From assembly GCA_041494805.1 (NCBI GenBank), contig JBGQBN010000007.1, forward strand, positions 50,025 through 114,024: DNA of 64,000 bases, written 5' to 3'. The notes beneath the pieces are model-generated. The model had not been told where the DNA came from and did not search any database. It was given only the letters and a program-made list of their open reading frames with translations. Positions within the stretch are counted from its first letter, which is position 1; the number at the start of each line of letters is the position of its first letter. Below, piece after piece: positions 1-8,227 of the stretch. Both the position numbers and the translations under genes were made by a program. Source of the DNA: JBGQBN01 sp041494805 (GTDB lineage: Bacteria; Acidobacteriota; Terriglobia; Terriglobales; Acidobacteriaceae).

Positions 1-68
1 CCATCCTCGCGCTGGATCACGCTATGGCGCTGGAAAAGCAGCGTGGCGGCGAATTAGTAATTGCCTAG
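1..68 (+). CDS. 3' end of an unidentified gene (partial)
   Basis: An open frame enters from the left edge (frame starting at base 3) and ends at TAG 66-68. It encodes about 21 residues ending GGELVIA. The composition (LDHAMALEKQ) looks like a normal protein tail, but there is too little to assign a family. Another frame stops at 55-57, so the frame choice is an inference. About 80 bases of non-coding sequence follow before the next gene. Confidence 0.35.
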   Translation, partial: ILALDHAMALEKQRGGELVIA

Positions 69-150
69 CAGTTCTTCCTGCCGGACAGGCCCGTAGTAAC
101 ACCCGAGCGCCTAGAATAGGATTCTCACATTAGTTCTCGGAGGAGGTTCC

Positions 151-852
151 ATGGCCATCTCGTCAACGGGAGAGCGCGGCGCGATCAAGAGATTAGTTCC
201 GGTGATCCGGGGTTTATTGGACAAGCAGCACATCCGTGAGTACTTAGATCGGGGCAAGCGAACGGGGAGAGAACGCCTTAAGAGGAGGGACTTTGTTTGG
301 TACGAGATTCTCCTTAGTTTTTCCACATGGGGGAACTCAAGAGGAGCCAAGCGGCTTGACTTCGACGCGCTGACCTACGAAAAGCTGTCAAGGCTCAAGC
401 AGCCCAAACGCTCTAGTTTGGTTAGGAGGGAGTTCGCCGCCGCCGGACTGCGTTACGCCGACAAGAAGACGCTGTACTTGCTGCTCAACTTTGACCTGAT
501 TCACGACAAGGGCGGACTAGAAAAAGCCAAATGCGAGGTCTTAGATCCGACGGGACCCGATGCCAAATTGGAAGCCTTGCGGCAATACAAGGGAATCGGC
601 GAGAAGTACGCACACAACATCATGATGGATGCTTACCATCCTGATTTCCATAGCTCCATTGCGGTCGATCAGAGGATAAAACGGATATCAAAGGAGCTAC
701 GGTTGCCAGCAAGGACGTATGCAGACTATCTATCATTTTACAGAAAGGTTGCCGCTGAAGCTGGCGTCCAGCCATGGGAACTAGACCGAGTTTTGTACAA
801 GTGTAAGGCCGACATCGTGGAGACACTTGCTCGCAAGCACAAAGCCGCTTGA
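151..852 (+). CDS. orphan HhH-GPD-like (DNA glycosylase fold) protein
   Basis: A 233-residue protein with a helix-hairpin-helix-like segment, YKGIGEKYAHNIMMD (about 146-160), followed by AVDQRIKRI (171-179). This is the layout of HhH-GPD base-excision glycosylases, where the Asp (here D173) is catalytic. An N-terminal helical stretch (WYEILLSFSTWGN, 50-62) matches the part preceding the hairpin. The Cys ligands of the 4Fe-4S Nth/MutY loop are absent. The start ATG has a strong Shine-Dalgarno GGAGGAGG at 139-146 and a TAGAAT -10-like hexamer at 112-117. Codon use (many TTA, TTG, AGA, AGG) differs from the CTG/CGC-rich neighbours, which suggests recent transfer. Function is inferred from the fold only; DNA repair or a defence accessory role are both possible. 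Confidence 0.75.
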   Translation: MAISSTGERGAIKRLVPVIRGLLDKQHIREYLDRGKRTGRERLKRRDFVWYEILLSFSTWGNSRGAKRLDFDALTYEKLSRLKQPKRSSLVRREFAAAGLRYADKKTLYLLLNFDLIHDKGGLEKAKCEVLDPTGPDAKLEALRQYKGIGEKYAHNIMMDAYHPDFHSSIAVDQRIKRISKELRLPARTYADYLSFYRKVAAEAGVQPWELDRVLYKCKADIVETLARKHKAA

Positions 853-861
853 AGCGAGGCC

Positions 862-889
862 AACGACCAACGACGAACGACCAACGACT
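862..889 (+). repeat. four AACGACN heptamers abutting the prfA start codon
   Basis: Four exact 7-base units (AACGACC, AACGACG, AACGACC, AACGACT) run without interruption up to the prfA ATG at 890. They replace the position where a Shine-Dalgarno sequence would lie. Translated in the prfA frame they give the artefactual extension PTTNDERPTT. Confidence 0.9.
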
Positions 890-1969
890 ATGTTTGAGAG
901 ACTCGACCAAATCGAAGCCCGCTACGAGGAACTGACGCAGGCCTTGGCCTCGCCGGAGATCGTCAAAGATTCGGCGAAGTTTCAGAAGACCGCCAAAGCC
1001 CACAGCGAAATCTCGCTCGTTGTTGAGCGATATCGTGAATACAAAGACTTGAAGAAGGGCATCGCGGAAAGCAGGGCCGTCCTCGCCGATGAGAAGGACC
1101 CCGAGATGCTGGCCTACGCTCAGGAAGAACTGGACAAACTGGAAGCGCGCGTGGCCGCGGTTGAAGAAGAACTCAAAGTTCTGCTCCTGCCCAAGGATCC
1201 TAACGACGAGAAAGATATCATCCTGGAAATCCGTGCCGGCACGGGCGGCGACGAAGCCACGCTGTTCGTTGCCGAGATGTTTCGTATGTACAGCCGCTAC
1301 GCTGAAACCCAGGGCTGGAAGGTCGAGGTGCTTTCGACTTCCGAGTCTTCCATTGGCGGCCTGAAGGAAGTCATCGCCATCATCGAAGGCAAGCGCGTCT
1401 ATTCGCAGCTCAAATACGAGAGCGGTGTACACCGCGTGCAGCGTGTTCCCGCAACTGAGCAGCAGGGGCGCGTGCACACCTCGGCTGTGACCGTCGCCGT
1501 GCTTCCCGAGGCTGAGGATGTGGACGTTAAGATCGAAGCCAAAGACCTCCGCATTGATACGTTCTGTTCATCCGGGCCGGGCGGCCAGTCGGTCAATACG
1601 ACCTACTCCGCTGTGCGCATTACTCACTTGCCCACCAACACCGTGGTCAGTTGCCAGGATGAGAAATCGCAGATCAAGAACCGGGAAAAAGGCATGCGCG
1701 TGCTGCGTTCCCGCCTCTACGAAATGGAGATGCAAAAACAGCAGGAAGCGCTCGCCAAAGAACGCAAGGCGATGGTGGGCTCGGGCGACCGCAGCGAGAA
1801 GATCCGCACCTACAATTTTCCCCAGAATCGCGTGAGTGACCACCGCATCGGCCTGACCATCCATCAGTTGCAGGAGGTCATGGACGGCAAACTCCAGCCG
1901 CTGATCGAAGCGTTGATGACCCACTACCAATCCGAAAAGTTGAAAGCCGAAACAGCTGGCGTGGTGTGA
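890..1969 (+). CDS. prfA: peptide chain release factor 1
   Basis: A 359-residue class I release factor that reads UAA and UAG and triggers peptidyl-tRNA hydrolysis on the ribosome. The tripeptide anticodon PAT is at 187-189 and the catalytic GGQ at 231-233 within SSGPGGQSVNTT; both sit where they do in other RF1 proteins, and PAT rather than SPF excludes RF2. The open frame extends 21 codons upstream to 827, but that extension is encoded by the heptamer array and overlaps the preceding gene, so ATG 890 (MFERLDQIEARYEEL) is chosen. No canonical ribosome binding site is visible. PrmC, which methylates the GGQ glutamine, lies just downstream, separated by an inserted gene pair on the other strand. 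Confidence 0.97.
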   Translation: MFERLDQIEARYEELTQALASPEIVKDSAKFQKTAKAHSEISLVVERYREYKDLKKGIAESRAVLADEKDPEMLAYAQEELDKLEARVAAVEEELKVLLLPKDPNDEKDIILEIRAGTGGDEATLFVAEMFRMYSRYAETQGWKVEVLSTSESSIGGLKEVIAIIEGKRVYSQLKYESGVHRVQRVPATEQQGRVHTSAVTVAVLPEAEDVDVKIEAKDLRIDTFCSSGPGGQSVNTTYSAVRITHLPTNTVVSCQDEKSQIKNREKGMRVLRSRLYEMEMQKQQEALAKERKAMVGSGDRSEKIRTYNFPQNRVSDHRIGLTIHQLQEVMDGKLQPLIEALMTHYQSEKLKAETAGVV

Positions 1970-1975
1970 AAGGCT

Positions 1976-2206
1976 CTACGGCGCGGAAGTTCTCGGTGCC
2001 CGCCGTACAGCAGTCGGCAGAGAATCTGTTTCGAGCGTGGCCAGATCCAAGACTTCAGACGCGTGCTGGATATCAATACCCACGATCTTGCCTTTGGCGT
2101 CTATATCGATGACCACGCCTTCCTGAATCTCCCGCGAATCTGCACTCGGACGAGAGTTCAGGTCGATGTACAGCGAGTCGGTCTCCTGGTCATAGTGCAG
2201 CTTCAT
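1976..2206 (-). CDS. DUF2283 family protein, possible antitoxin partner
   Basis: A 76-residue protein beginning MKLHYDQETDSLYIDL and containing EGVVIDIDAKGKIVGIDIQHAS, the typical DUF2283 pattern of alternating short strands. It lies 11 bases after the 2218-2496 gene on the same strand and so is probably co-transcribed with it. The pair faces prfA tail to tail with only six bases between the stop codons. DUF2283 proteins often sit beside small RelE/BrnT-like proteins; an antitoxin-like role is an inference from that pairing. The C-terminal tail (TAVRRAPRTSAP) is low-complexity and probably disordered. Confidence 0.8.
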   Translation of the reverse strand: MKLHYDQETDSLYIDLNSRPSADSREIQEGVVIDIDAKGKIVGIDIQHASEVLDLATLETDSLPTAVRRAPRTSAP

Positions 2207-2217
2207 GGTCTTTACCC

Positions 2218-2496
2218 TTACGGCACTGGAGTCTCAAAATCGCGATCGGGGAACGCGTTGTGCACGGTCTCGCCATCGGCCAGAGTTACAACGCGAAGCA
2301 CTCGGTTTCCAAACTCCGGCACGATGCCCCAAAATCTAATACGGCCATCCGTTTGAATGGTCCGAGCAATGGGTCGGGCAAGAATTCTCTCGCACCACTC
2401 CGCCTGGATATATGGCCGCTTGCGCAAAACCTGCTCGCGAAAGTACCGGGTTGTCTTCATGACAGTTACGCGAATGCGCGCAAGTTCCTCGACCAA
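2218..2496 (-). CDS. small DUF4258-like protein, possible toxin of a gene pair
   Basis: Up to 92 residues from TTG 2496, or 80 from ATG 2460 (MKTTRYFREQVL), where I would expect homologues to begin. The core WCERILARPIARTIQ...GRIRFWG...RVLRVVTLADGETVHNAFPDR resembles the compact beta-sheet pattern of DUF4258/BrnT-like RelE-fold proteins: a paired helix with conserved Arg residues, then strands ending in HNAF-D. A perfect TATAAT (bases 2508-2513, minus strand) lies just upstream, giving almost no leader if TTG is used. It heads a two-gene unit with the DUF2283 gene. Toxin function is inferred, not shown. Confidence 0.7.
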   Translation of the reverse strand: MVEELARIRVTVMKTTRYFREQVLRKRPYIQAEWCERILARPIARTIQTDGRIRFWGIVPEFGNRVLRVVTLADGETVHNAFPDRDFETPVP

Positions 2497-2555
2497 CCCT
2501 ACCTGAGATTATATATCCCACTACCCCGGGGAACCGTCTGTGGTGAAATAGACTA

Positions 2556-3401
2556 GTGCTCCTTCGCGACGCCCTCACCTCCGCTGTGGCTCGCCTCACC
2601 GCCGCTCACGTCCCCTCGCCACGGATGAATGCCGAGCTGCTGCTCATGTTTACGCTGGGCTGCGACCGCGCCTATCTCTACGCCCATCCCGAGCGTGAAC
2701 TCACTGCGGAAGAAACAGCCCGCTACGAGGACGCCCTCGCTCAGCGCGCCCGTGGCATCCCGGCGCAGTACATCACCGGCCACCAGGAATTCTGGGGCAT
2801 GGACTTCGTCGTGACGCCCGCTGTGCTCATCCCACGCCCGGAAACCGAGCACCTGATCGAAACCGTGCTGCCGCTGGCCCGGATGCTACCTGGTCCGCGC
2901 ATCGTGGATGTGGGTACCGGCTCGGGCTGCATCGCGGTGGCCCTGGCCAAGGAGCTGCCTCAAGCCGAGATTCGCGCCACTGACATTTCTCCTGCCGCGC
3001 TCGAGATCGCGCGCCCCAACGCCGCCCGCCATCAACTCGAAAGCCGAATTCACTTCCACGAAACCGACCTGCTGCAGGGGCTCCAGCCCAATGCCTTCGA
3101 TTTTGTGGTTTCGAACCCTCCTTACGTCGGGGAGTCGGAAGAAGACCAGGTACAACTGGAAGTCCGCAAGTTCGAGCCGCGCAACGCAGTGTTTGCCGGG
3201 CCGACGGGGCTGGAAGTCATCGAGCGCCTCGTCCCGCAAGCGCAAGCGGCGCTCAAACCCGGGGGCTGGCTGGTGATGGAGATTAGCGGAACGATTGCGA
3301 GCGGCGTGAGACGCCTGCTCGAAGACTGGACAAACGTGAGCATCACCAACGATCTGCAAGGAATCGCACGAGTCGCAGCGGGGCAAAGAAGTTTCTCATA
3401 A
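2556..3401 (+). CDS. prmC: release factor glutamine methyltransferase
   Basis: A 281-residue SAM-dependent methyltransferase that methylates the glutamine of the GGQ motif in RF1 and RF2. The N-terminal helical recognition domain (1-85) is followed by motif I VDVGTGSGC (about 117-125) and the substrate-binding NPPY at 187-190, diagnostic of N5-glutamine methyltransferases. The start is GTG 2556. A prfA-prmC order is common in bacteria; here a minus-strand gene pair of about 0.5 kb separates them, so prmC probably has its own promoter. The C-terminus (VAAGQRSFS) is normal for the family. Confidence 0.95.
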   Translation: MLLRDALTSAVARLTAAHVPSPRMNAELLLMFTLGCDRAYLYAHPERELTAEETARYEDALAQRARGIPAQYITGHQEFWGMDFVVTPAVLIPRPETEHLIETVLPLARMLPGPRIVDVGTGSGCIAVALAKELPQAEIRATDISPAALEIARPNAARHQLESRIHFHETDLLQGLQPNAFDFVVSNPPYVGESEEDQVQLEVRKFEPRNAVFAGPTGLEVIERLVPQAQAALKPGGWLVMEISGTIASGVRRLLEDWTNVSITNDLQGIARVAAGQRSFS

Positions 3402-3540
3402 ACACCCAGCCCGCCAAGAAGTGTTCCTGATCGGAACAAAAAAGGACACGCCGGGAACAGCGAGCCCCCCCTCTATGGAAGCACATCCACGGGCGCCAAT
3501 CCACAAACTCGCGCACGGAATCCTAGAGCGAGGGTCGCCT

Positions 3541-3557
3541 TACTACCAGAGGTAGTA
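3541..3557. promoter_or_regulatory. perfect dyad TACTACC-AGA-GGTAGTA, candidate operator
   Basis: Seven-base arms with a three-base centre, about 105 bases upstream of the TonB receptor start. BlaI/MecI repressors bind dyads of the TACTACA/TGTAGTA type (established), and a BlaI-like gene is encoded at 10279-10725, so this is a plausible target. Another imperfect dyad (TGTTCC-N5-GGAACA) lies at 3422-3438. The rest of 3402-3661 shows nothing else recognisable. Confidence 0.35.
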
Positions 3558-3661
3558 GCAAAAAGAAATACGGCGTTTGCCTCTTTCTTAGCGCTCCACT
3601 GCTCGTTTAAACTACCCTTCCTCAGGATCCCTGCCTGAGTTACTTGCTTGGGGTCAAAATC

Positions 3662-5890
3662 ATGTTGAAACGTCTTATCTGTCTGCTATTTCTAATCACG
3701 GCGGCGGCCGCTACTGCCCAGACCGCCATAGAAGGCACAGTCCATGACAATGCTGGCAAAGCGGTGACCGGTGCCAGTGTTGCATTGCAACGTGCCGAAG
3801 GAAGCGTTGCCCAGCAAGCCACCAGCGATGCCAGCGGCAAGTTCCGCTTTGCCGCCGTGGAAGCCGGCGGCTACACCCTCAAAACCGAAGCCCCGGGTTT
3901 TTACCCGTCCAGCTACGATTTCGTCCTACGCGCCCGCCAGCCCATCTCACTCGCGGTGGAGTTGCAGCGCAAGGAATCGGTCCAGCAGGCGGTCGAAGTC
4001 AAGACCGCTTACCTGACTGTGGACCCGGAAAAAACCGGCAGCTCGTACACCTTCACGCACCAGGACCTCGATGCCCTGCCCGACCCCCTGACCAACACCA
4101 CCAACAGCCTGGTCAACAATCTGATGCCGGGCGCCAGCGACAGCCACGACGACTTCCTTGCCATCCGCGGCACCGAGTTTTCGCTGCACGAATTCATCAA
4201 CGGCGTGTCGTTTCTGGAAAATACCCAGCCTCAGTTCAGCCCCGGCGTCAGTCCGCAGATTTTCGAGACCGTGGACCTGATGACCGGTGGCTTCACCCCC
4301 GAATACGGCAACCGTTTCGGCGGTGTGCTCGACATCACCACCCGCTCCGGCGCCGACCTTGGCGGGCATGGCGACATCAACTTCCGCGGCGCTACGCTCG
4401 ACAACTACGATCTCAACGCCGATTACGGTGGGCAGGCGGGCAAGCTGGGTTATTACTTCTTCGTCGATGGATTCACTTCCGGCCGCTTTCTCGAACCACC
4501 CCAGCCCGTGGAACTCTACGATTTCGGCAAGGGCTCCCGGGCCACGGCCCAGTTCGACTGGCAGGCCGGCACTCAGGACAACTTCAAGCTGCTGCTGATG
4601 GGCGGCGGCGACAACTTCCAGCAACCCAACATCACCGAAGACCAAGAGGGCGGACGCGATGCCCAACGCCGTCTCCGCCAGCAGACCGCCATCTTGACCT
4701 GGTTGCATACGTTCTCTCCACAGACCGTGGTTTCCACTTCGTTCTACGAGCGGGTGGGTTCTGATCGTGTGCTGCCTACGACCGATCCCGATACGCCGTA
4801 TTCCGCGGCTTCGCGCGCACCGCTCACTGTCGGCCTGAAGAGCGACGTTACGCACTACTGGAACGGACACACATTCAAAGCCGGCGTGGATTTGGTCCGC
4901 CTGCGGGAAAACGAGAGCTTCTTCCTCAACAGCCGGGGCGATCCGGATGTATTCCCGGCGTTCGGCGGCGGGCTCATGGGCGGACAGGCCAGCGTTTACG
5001 GCCAGGATCATTTTTCGCCCTTTAGAAACCTGACCGTGGACGTAGGTGTCCGCTATGACTACTTCGACCTGGTGGATACGAGCGTCCAGACCAGCCCTCG
5101 GGTTGGATTCGCGTACCACTTCAACAAGACAAAATCTGTGTTCCATGCCGCCTACAACCGCTACTTCTCGCCGCCGCCCATCGAGTACTCACTGCTGGCC
5201 AGCTTTCTCGGGCATAACGCCATCGATCCCGGCCAGCGCGTAGGCAACGTACGCGCCTACACGCAAAACTATGTCGAGGTGGGATGGGCGCAGGAGATCG
5301 CCCCGCGGGTGAGCCTGGAATTGAACGCGTACCAGCACACCGGGCACAACAGCTTTGAAAATCACGAAATCAGTATTTCGCGGATTTTCGTGCCCATCAA
5401 TTTCCGTACGGCGCGCTCCCGCGGCCTGGAACTCGTGCTCAACATGAAGCAACTGGAAAAGGTTGGCATCAGCGGCCGCTTCCAGTACGCGCTGTCCCGC
5501 ACTTATTTCTATGGTCCGATTACCGGCGGCTTCGCGGGTGACGAACCCCTGGATCCCGGCGAGCGCATTATCCCGGCATTCGACCAGACCCACACCGGTA
5601 CGGCCCAGATCTTTTATCGCCGCCGCTGGCGCGGTTTTTGGGCGGGCAGCGCGCTGCGCTATGGCAGCGGCACCATCATCGAGCACGGAGCGCGCCTGCC
5701 TCAGCATTTCACAGCTGATCTCGCCACCGGGCTCACCCTCTGGAATGCCGAGCCCCGCCGCCTCGATTTCGAGTTTGACGTCACCAACGTCTCCGACAGC
5801 ATTTATCAAATTGCCAAGGAGAGCGAAGAGATTCCCATCCAGTACGCGCCTTCCCGCACTGTCGGGGGCAGTCTGAAGTTCCATTTCTAA
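3662..5890 (+). CDS. TonB-dependent receptor with carboxypeptidase-regulatory domain (Oar-like)
   Basis: A 742-residue outer-membrane transporter. A signal peptide (MLKRLICLLFLITAAAATAQ) precedes an N-terminal CarboxypepD_reg beta-sandwich (AIEGTVHDNAGKAVTGASV...), then a plug region (FLAIRGTEFSLHEFINGVSF, VDLMTGGFTPEYGNRFGGVLDI) and a long beta-barrel ending in KFHF with a terminal Phe, as expected for BAM-inserted barrels. It is shorter than the roughly 1,000-residue Oar proteins. The frame opens at TTG 3644, but ATG 3662 begins the signal peptide. The gene is monocistronic, with a palindrome just after the stop. The ligand is unknown; no binding-protein or transporter genes adjoin. Confidence 0.9.
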   Translation: MLKRLICLLFLITAAAATAQTAIEGTVHDNAGKAVTGASVALQRAEGSVAQQATSDASGKFRFAAVEAGGYTLKTEAPGFYPSSYDFVLRARQPISLAVELQRKESVQQAVEVKTAYLTVDPEKTGSSYTFTHQDLDALPDPLTNTTNSLVNNLMPGASDSHDDFLAIRGTEFSLHEFINGVSFLENTQPQFSPGVSPQIFETVDLMTGGFTPEYGNRFGGVLDITTRSGADLGGHGDINFRGATLDNYDLNADYGGQAGKLGYYFFVDGFTSGRFLEPPQPVELYDFGKGSRATAQFDWQAGTQDNFKLLLMGGGDNFQQPNITEDQEGGRDAQRRLRQQTAILTWLHTFSPQTVVSTSFYERVGSDRVLPTTDPDTPYSAASRAPLTVGLKSDVTHYWNGHTFKAGVDLVRLRENESFFLNSRGDPDVFPAFGGGLMGGQASVYGQDHFSPFRNLTVDVGVRYDYFDLVDTSVQTSPRVGFAYHFNKTKSVFHAAYNRYFSPPPIEYSLLASFLGHNAIDPGQRVGNVRAYTQNYVEVGWAQEIAPRVSLELNAYQHTGHNSFENHEISISRIFVPINFRTARSRGLELVLNMKQLEKVGISGRFQYALSRTYFYGPITGGFAGDEPLDPGERIIPAFDQTHTGTAQIFYRRRWRGFWAGSALRYGSGTIIEHGARLPQHFTADLATGLTLWNAEPRRLDFEFDVTNVSDSIYQIAKESEEIPIQYAPSRTVGGSLKFHF

Positions 5891-5897
5891 GAACGCC

Positions 5898-5918
5898 GGA
5901 CGGGTCTATGACCCGTCC
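5898..5918. repeat. hyphenated palindrome GGACGGGTC-TAT-GACCCGTCC
   Basis: Perfect 9-base arms with a 3-base loop, seven bases after the TonB receptor stop. There is no T-run, so it is not a typical intrinsic terminator. The same GGGTC-N3-GACCC core recurs at 20041-20057 and 36080-36100, so it belongs to a dispersed intergenic palindrome family. Confidence 0.75.
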
Positions 5919-6047
5919 GCCCAGTTCTCCATCACCGGATCCCCCGCCGCGCAAACACCTCCGTACGCCACCAGACGTTCGGCCCAGAGCCATAAGACTC
6001 CGGATAAAATTTCCTCTCAAAATTTCTAGCAAATTAATAAATGTCGA

Positions 6048-6076
6048 TTGACAAGGTGTCTACTATCTAGCATAGT
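6048..6076 (+). promoter_or_regulatory. sigma-70-type promoter
   Basis: TTGACA (6048-6053), a 17-base spacer and CATAGT (6071-6076). The predicted start at about 6083 leaves a leader of about 140 bases before ATG 6223. The leader contains a hairpin-forming CGTGGGT...ACCCACG around 6092-6110 but matches no riboswitch class I know. The segment CTACTATCTAGCATAGT overlapping the -10 resembles the dyad at 12005-12023. Confidence 0.6.
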
Positions 6077-6222
6077 TCGTAAACCGTAGGACGTGGGTAC
6101 CCAACCCACGCTTGCCTTACCCGGGTAACCCAGTTCTTGTTTGGATTGCCCTAACACGAATCTGTCTACCCGGAGCAACTTTGCTTGGCGTTGCTCACTT
6201 GCGTGAAGGAGGATTTTTGAGA

Positions 6223-7845
6223 ATGCGCACTACAAATCTTTGGAACTCGTTAATGGCAGGTTTTTACGCTGTTGCCCTGTCTGCACTCTGCTTCACCGGG
6301 GTTTCGATTTCGGCCCTCCCCGCCTCTGCCCAGGATAGGCAGAGTGGCCCTATTGTGATGCATGAAGCCAAGCACGATGTCACCCCTTTACCGGCGCGCT
6401 TCCTGTCATCGCCGCCACTCCCGCCCGCGAATCGGATGGCGTTAGAGCCGTTGCCCTGGTCAGGGTCTCGACTCCCCAGCCACCAGGCCGACACCCTCGG
6501 CCAGGATGTTGAGATCGGGGGTTTCGTCAATACCATCCCTGGTCTAAACTTCGACGGCATAGCCCACGACGGTTTTGCTCCTCCGGACACCAACGCCTCT
6601 GTAGGCAGCACGCAGGTGGTGGAGACGGTAAACGTCAACTACGCCGTCTATGACAAAGCTACCGGGACCATCATCTCCGGCTATCCCAAGACCATCATCT
6701 CCCTGTTCAGCGGCTTTGGCGGGGTTTGCCAGGGTCCCAACATGAGCGATCCCGTGGTGAATTACGACAAGATGGCGAACCGCTGGTTGATCAGCTACAT
6801 AGCGTTCGACAACAGTTTCAATGTGTTTGCGTCCTGCCACGCCGTCTCGAAAACCTCGGATGCCACGGGCCTCTATAATCGGTACGCACTGAACTTCCCC
6901 AATGGCAACCTGCCCGACTATCCCAAGGTTTCGGTATGGCCGGACGCCTACTACGAGACCGTCAACATTTTCGGTGGCGGGGGCAGTTTCTTTACTGGCG
7001 CTGAGGCTTGCGCCCTGAATCGCGCCGCCATGCTGGCGGGCAACACCATGACCTCGGTATGTTTCCAGCGAGGTTCCAACGACTACAGCTTGCTGCCCTC
7101 CGATCTCGATGGCGCCACGCTTCCTCCGAGCGGTGCGCCTAACTACCTGATTGAACTGGACGGGGTTTCTTTTACCAAGTTGGATCTGTTCCAGTTCCAC
7201 GTAGACTTCGCCGTTCCCGCAAATTCCACTTTCACCGGGCCGGTAGCCGTCTCAATCACCAGTTGGACTCAGATCTGCGGCGCAACCAGGGCTTGCATTA
7301 CAGAGCCTTCGCCGGGTGAGAAGCTCGATTCGATCGGGAACCGCCTGATGTATCGCTTTGCCTACCGTAATTTTGGGAGCTTCGAGTCTCTGGTGGCCTC
7401 GCACACCGTGAAGCCAACCAAAGGGACCGCGATCGGGGCTGTCCGCTGGTATGAAATTCGCAGCCCGGGCTCCTCACCCTCGGTCTTCCAGTCTGGCACT
7501 ATCCAGCATAAGACCGCGAGCTTCTGGATGCCCAGCATCGCCGAGGACAAGAACAACAACATTGCTGTCGGCTTCAGCGTTGCCAGCAGCACTGTCAAAC
7601 CCAGCGTCTTTTACACCGGCCGTATGCCGACCGATCCCGCGGGTAAGATGGAGTCCACCAAGGGCGTCGTCAAAGGTACCGGCGTGCAAACGGGTACCGG
7701 GAACCGCTGGGGCGATTACAGCAGCATGGCGATTGACCCCGTTGATGACTGCACCTTCTGGTATGCGCAGGAATACTACAAAGTAACCGGCGGCTTTAAT
7801 TGGAACACGCGCCTCAATTCGTTCAAGTTCCAGACCTGCCAGTAA
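6223..7845 (+). CDS. secreted protein of unknown function, propeller-like family
   Basis: A 540-residue exported protein. Start ATG 6223 has AAGGAGG at 6206-6212 and begins a signal peptide ending near LPASAQ; the frame is open upstream to 6112, but that part is leader. The body carries motifs such as DGFAPPDTNASVGSTQVVE, NRWLISYIAF, FPDYPKVSVWPDAYY-like text, SDLDGATLPPSGAPNYLIEL and SIGNRLMYRFAYRNFG. I recall these from a widespread group of secreted hypothetical proteins in soil bacteria, probably built of beta-propeller blades. Cysteines are sparse and paired (VCQGP/FASCH), suggesting disulphides. Activity is unknown. A strong terminator follows at 7898-7931. Confidence 0.85.
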   Translation: MRTTNLWNSLMAGFYAVALSALCFTGVSISALPASAQDRQSGPIVMHEAKHDVTPLPARFLSSPPLPPANRMALEPLPWSGSRLPSHQADTLGQDVEIGGFVNTIPGLNFDGIAHDGFAPPDTNASVGSTQVVETVNVNYAVYDKATGTIISGYPKTIISLFSGFGGVCQGPNMSDPVVNYDKMANRWLISYIAFDNSFNVFASCHAVSKTSDATGLYNRYALNFPNGNLPDYPKVSVWPDAYYETVNIFGGGGSFFTGAEACALNRAAMLAGNTMTSVCFQRGSNDYSLLPSDLDGATLPPSGAPNYLIELDGVSFTKLDLFQFHVDFAVPANSTFTGPVAVSITSWTQICGATRACITEPSPGEKLDSIGNRLMYRFAYRNFGSFESLVASHTVKPTKGTAIGAVRWYEIRSPGSSPSVFQSGTIQHKTASFWMPSIAEDKNNNIAVGFSVASSTVKPSVFYTGRMPTDPAGKMESTKGVVKGTGVQTGTGNRWGDYSSMAIDPVDDCTFWYAQEYYKVTGGFNWNTRLNSFKFQTCQ

Positions 7846-7897
7846 GCTCACTTAGGGCAGGGTTGGTGCGATTTTGAACGATCGATTATTAAACTTG

Positions 7898-7931
7898 GCC
7901 GCCTCGCGATTTTCGCGAGGCGGCTTTTTTT
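7898..7931 (+). terminator. intrinsic terminator
   Basis: A perfect 12-base stem GCCGCCTCGCGA with TTT loop (7898-7924) followed by seven T. It ends the 6223-7845 transcript. Confidence 0.93.
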
Positions 7932-8227
7932 GCAAAAGATGACGTATTCGGTGGTGGACCAGAAGATGCCCACCTCGGGAGATAGATGCCGGGTAGAGAC
8001 GTAGCTTGCTACGTCTCGCGTAGCGCAGGTTAAAAGTGAGACGTAATTCGTGGCAAGCTTTCGCCCCGCGGCGTCCTGACTGTTCTTACCAGCGCGTGGA
8101 AACGAGTTTGCCGCTGCGCTAGAATTGCCAGCTAGTATCTCTGCATTTGCCTGCCTGAACTGCGGATCTTGCACCGGCAGGAAATCCGCTTCGATTTTTC
8201 GAGCTGCGAAATTGAAAGAGGGTATTC
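7932..8227. other. intergenic region with a perfect palindrome
   Basis: About 300 bases with no convincing gene. It holds the perfect palindrome GAGACGTAGC-TT-GCTACGTCTC (7996-8017), a member of the hyphenated palindrome class seen across the window. A minus-strand open frame here (7848-8174) lacks any family signature and crosses the terminator, so it was not called. Confidence 0.6.

Noticed and set aside
862..889. Possible CRISPR or attachment site
   Set aside because: Units of seven bases without spacers are far too short for CRISPR repeats, and no cas genes are present.
827..889. N-terminal extension of prfA from 827
   Set aside because: It overlaps the preceding gene and is made of heptamer-array codons; RF1 homologues start at the equivalent of ATG 890.
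3947..5146. 399-codon open frame on the minus strand
   Set aside because: It is antisense to the TonB receptor; the composition (HQVEVVIADTYVHGQV) has no family signature, as expected for a shadow frame in GC-rich DNA.
6083..6222. Leader with hairpins as a possible riboswitch
   Set aside because: The stems are short and no conserved riboswitch core that I know is present.
7848..8174. 108-codon minus-strand open frame in a spacer
   Set aside because: It crosses a strong intrinsic terminator and a palindrome, has no ribosome site and no family features.
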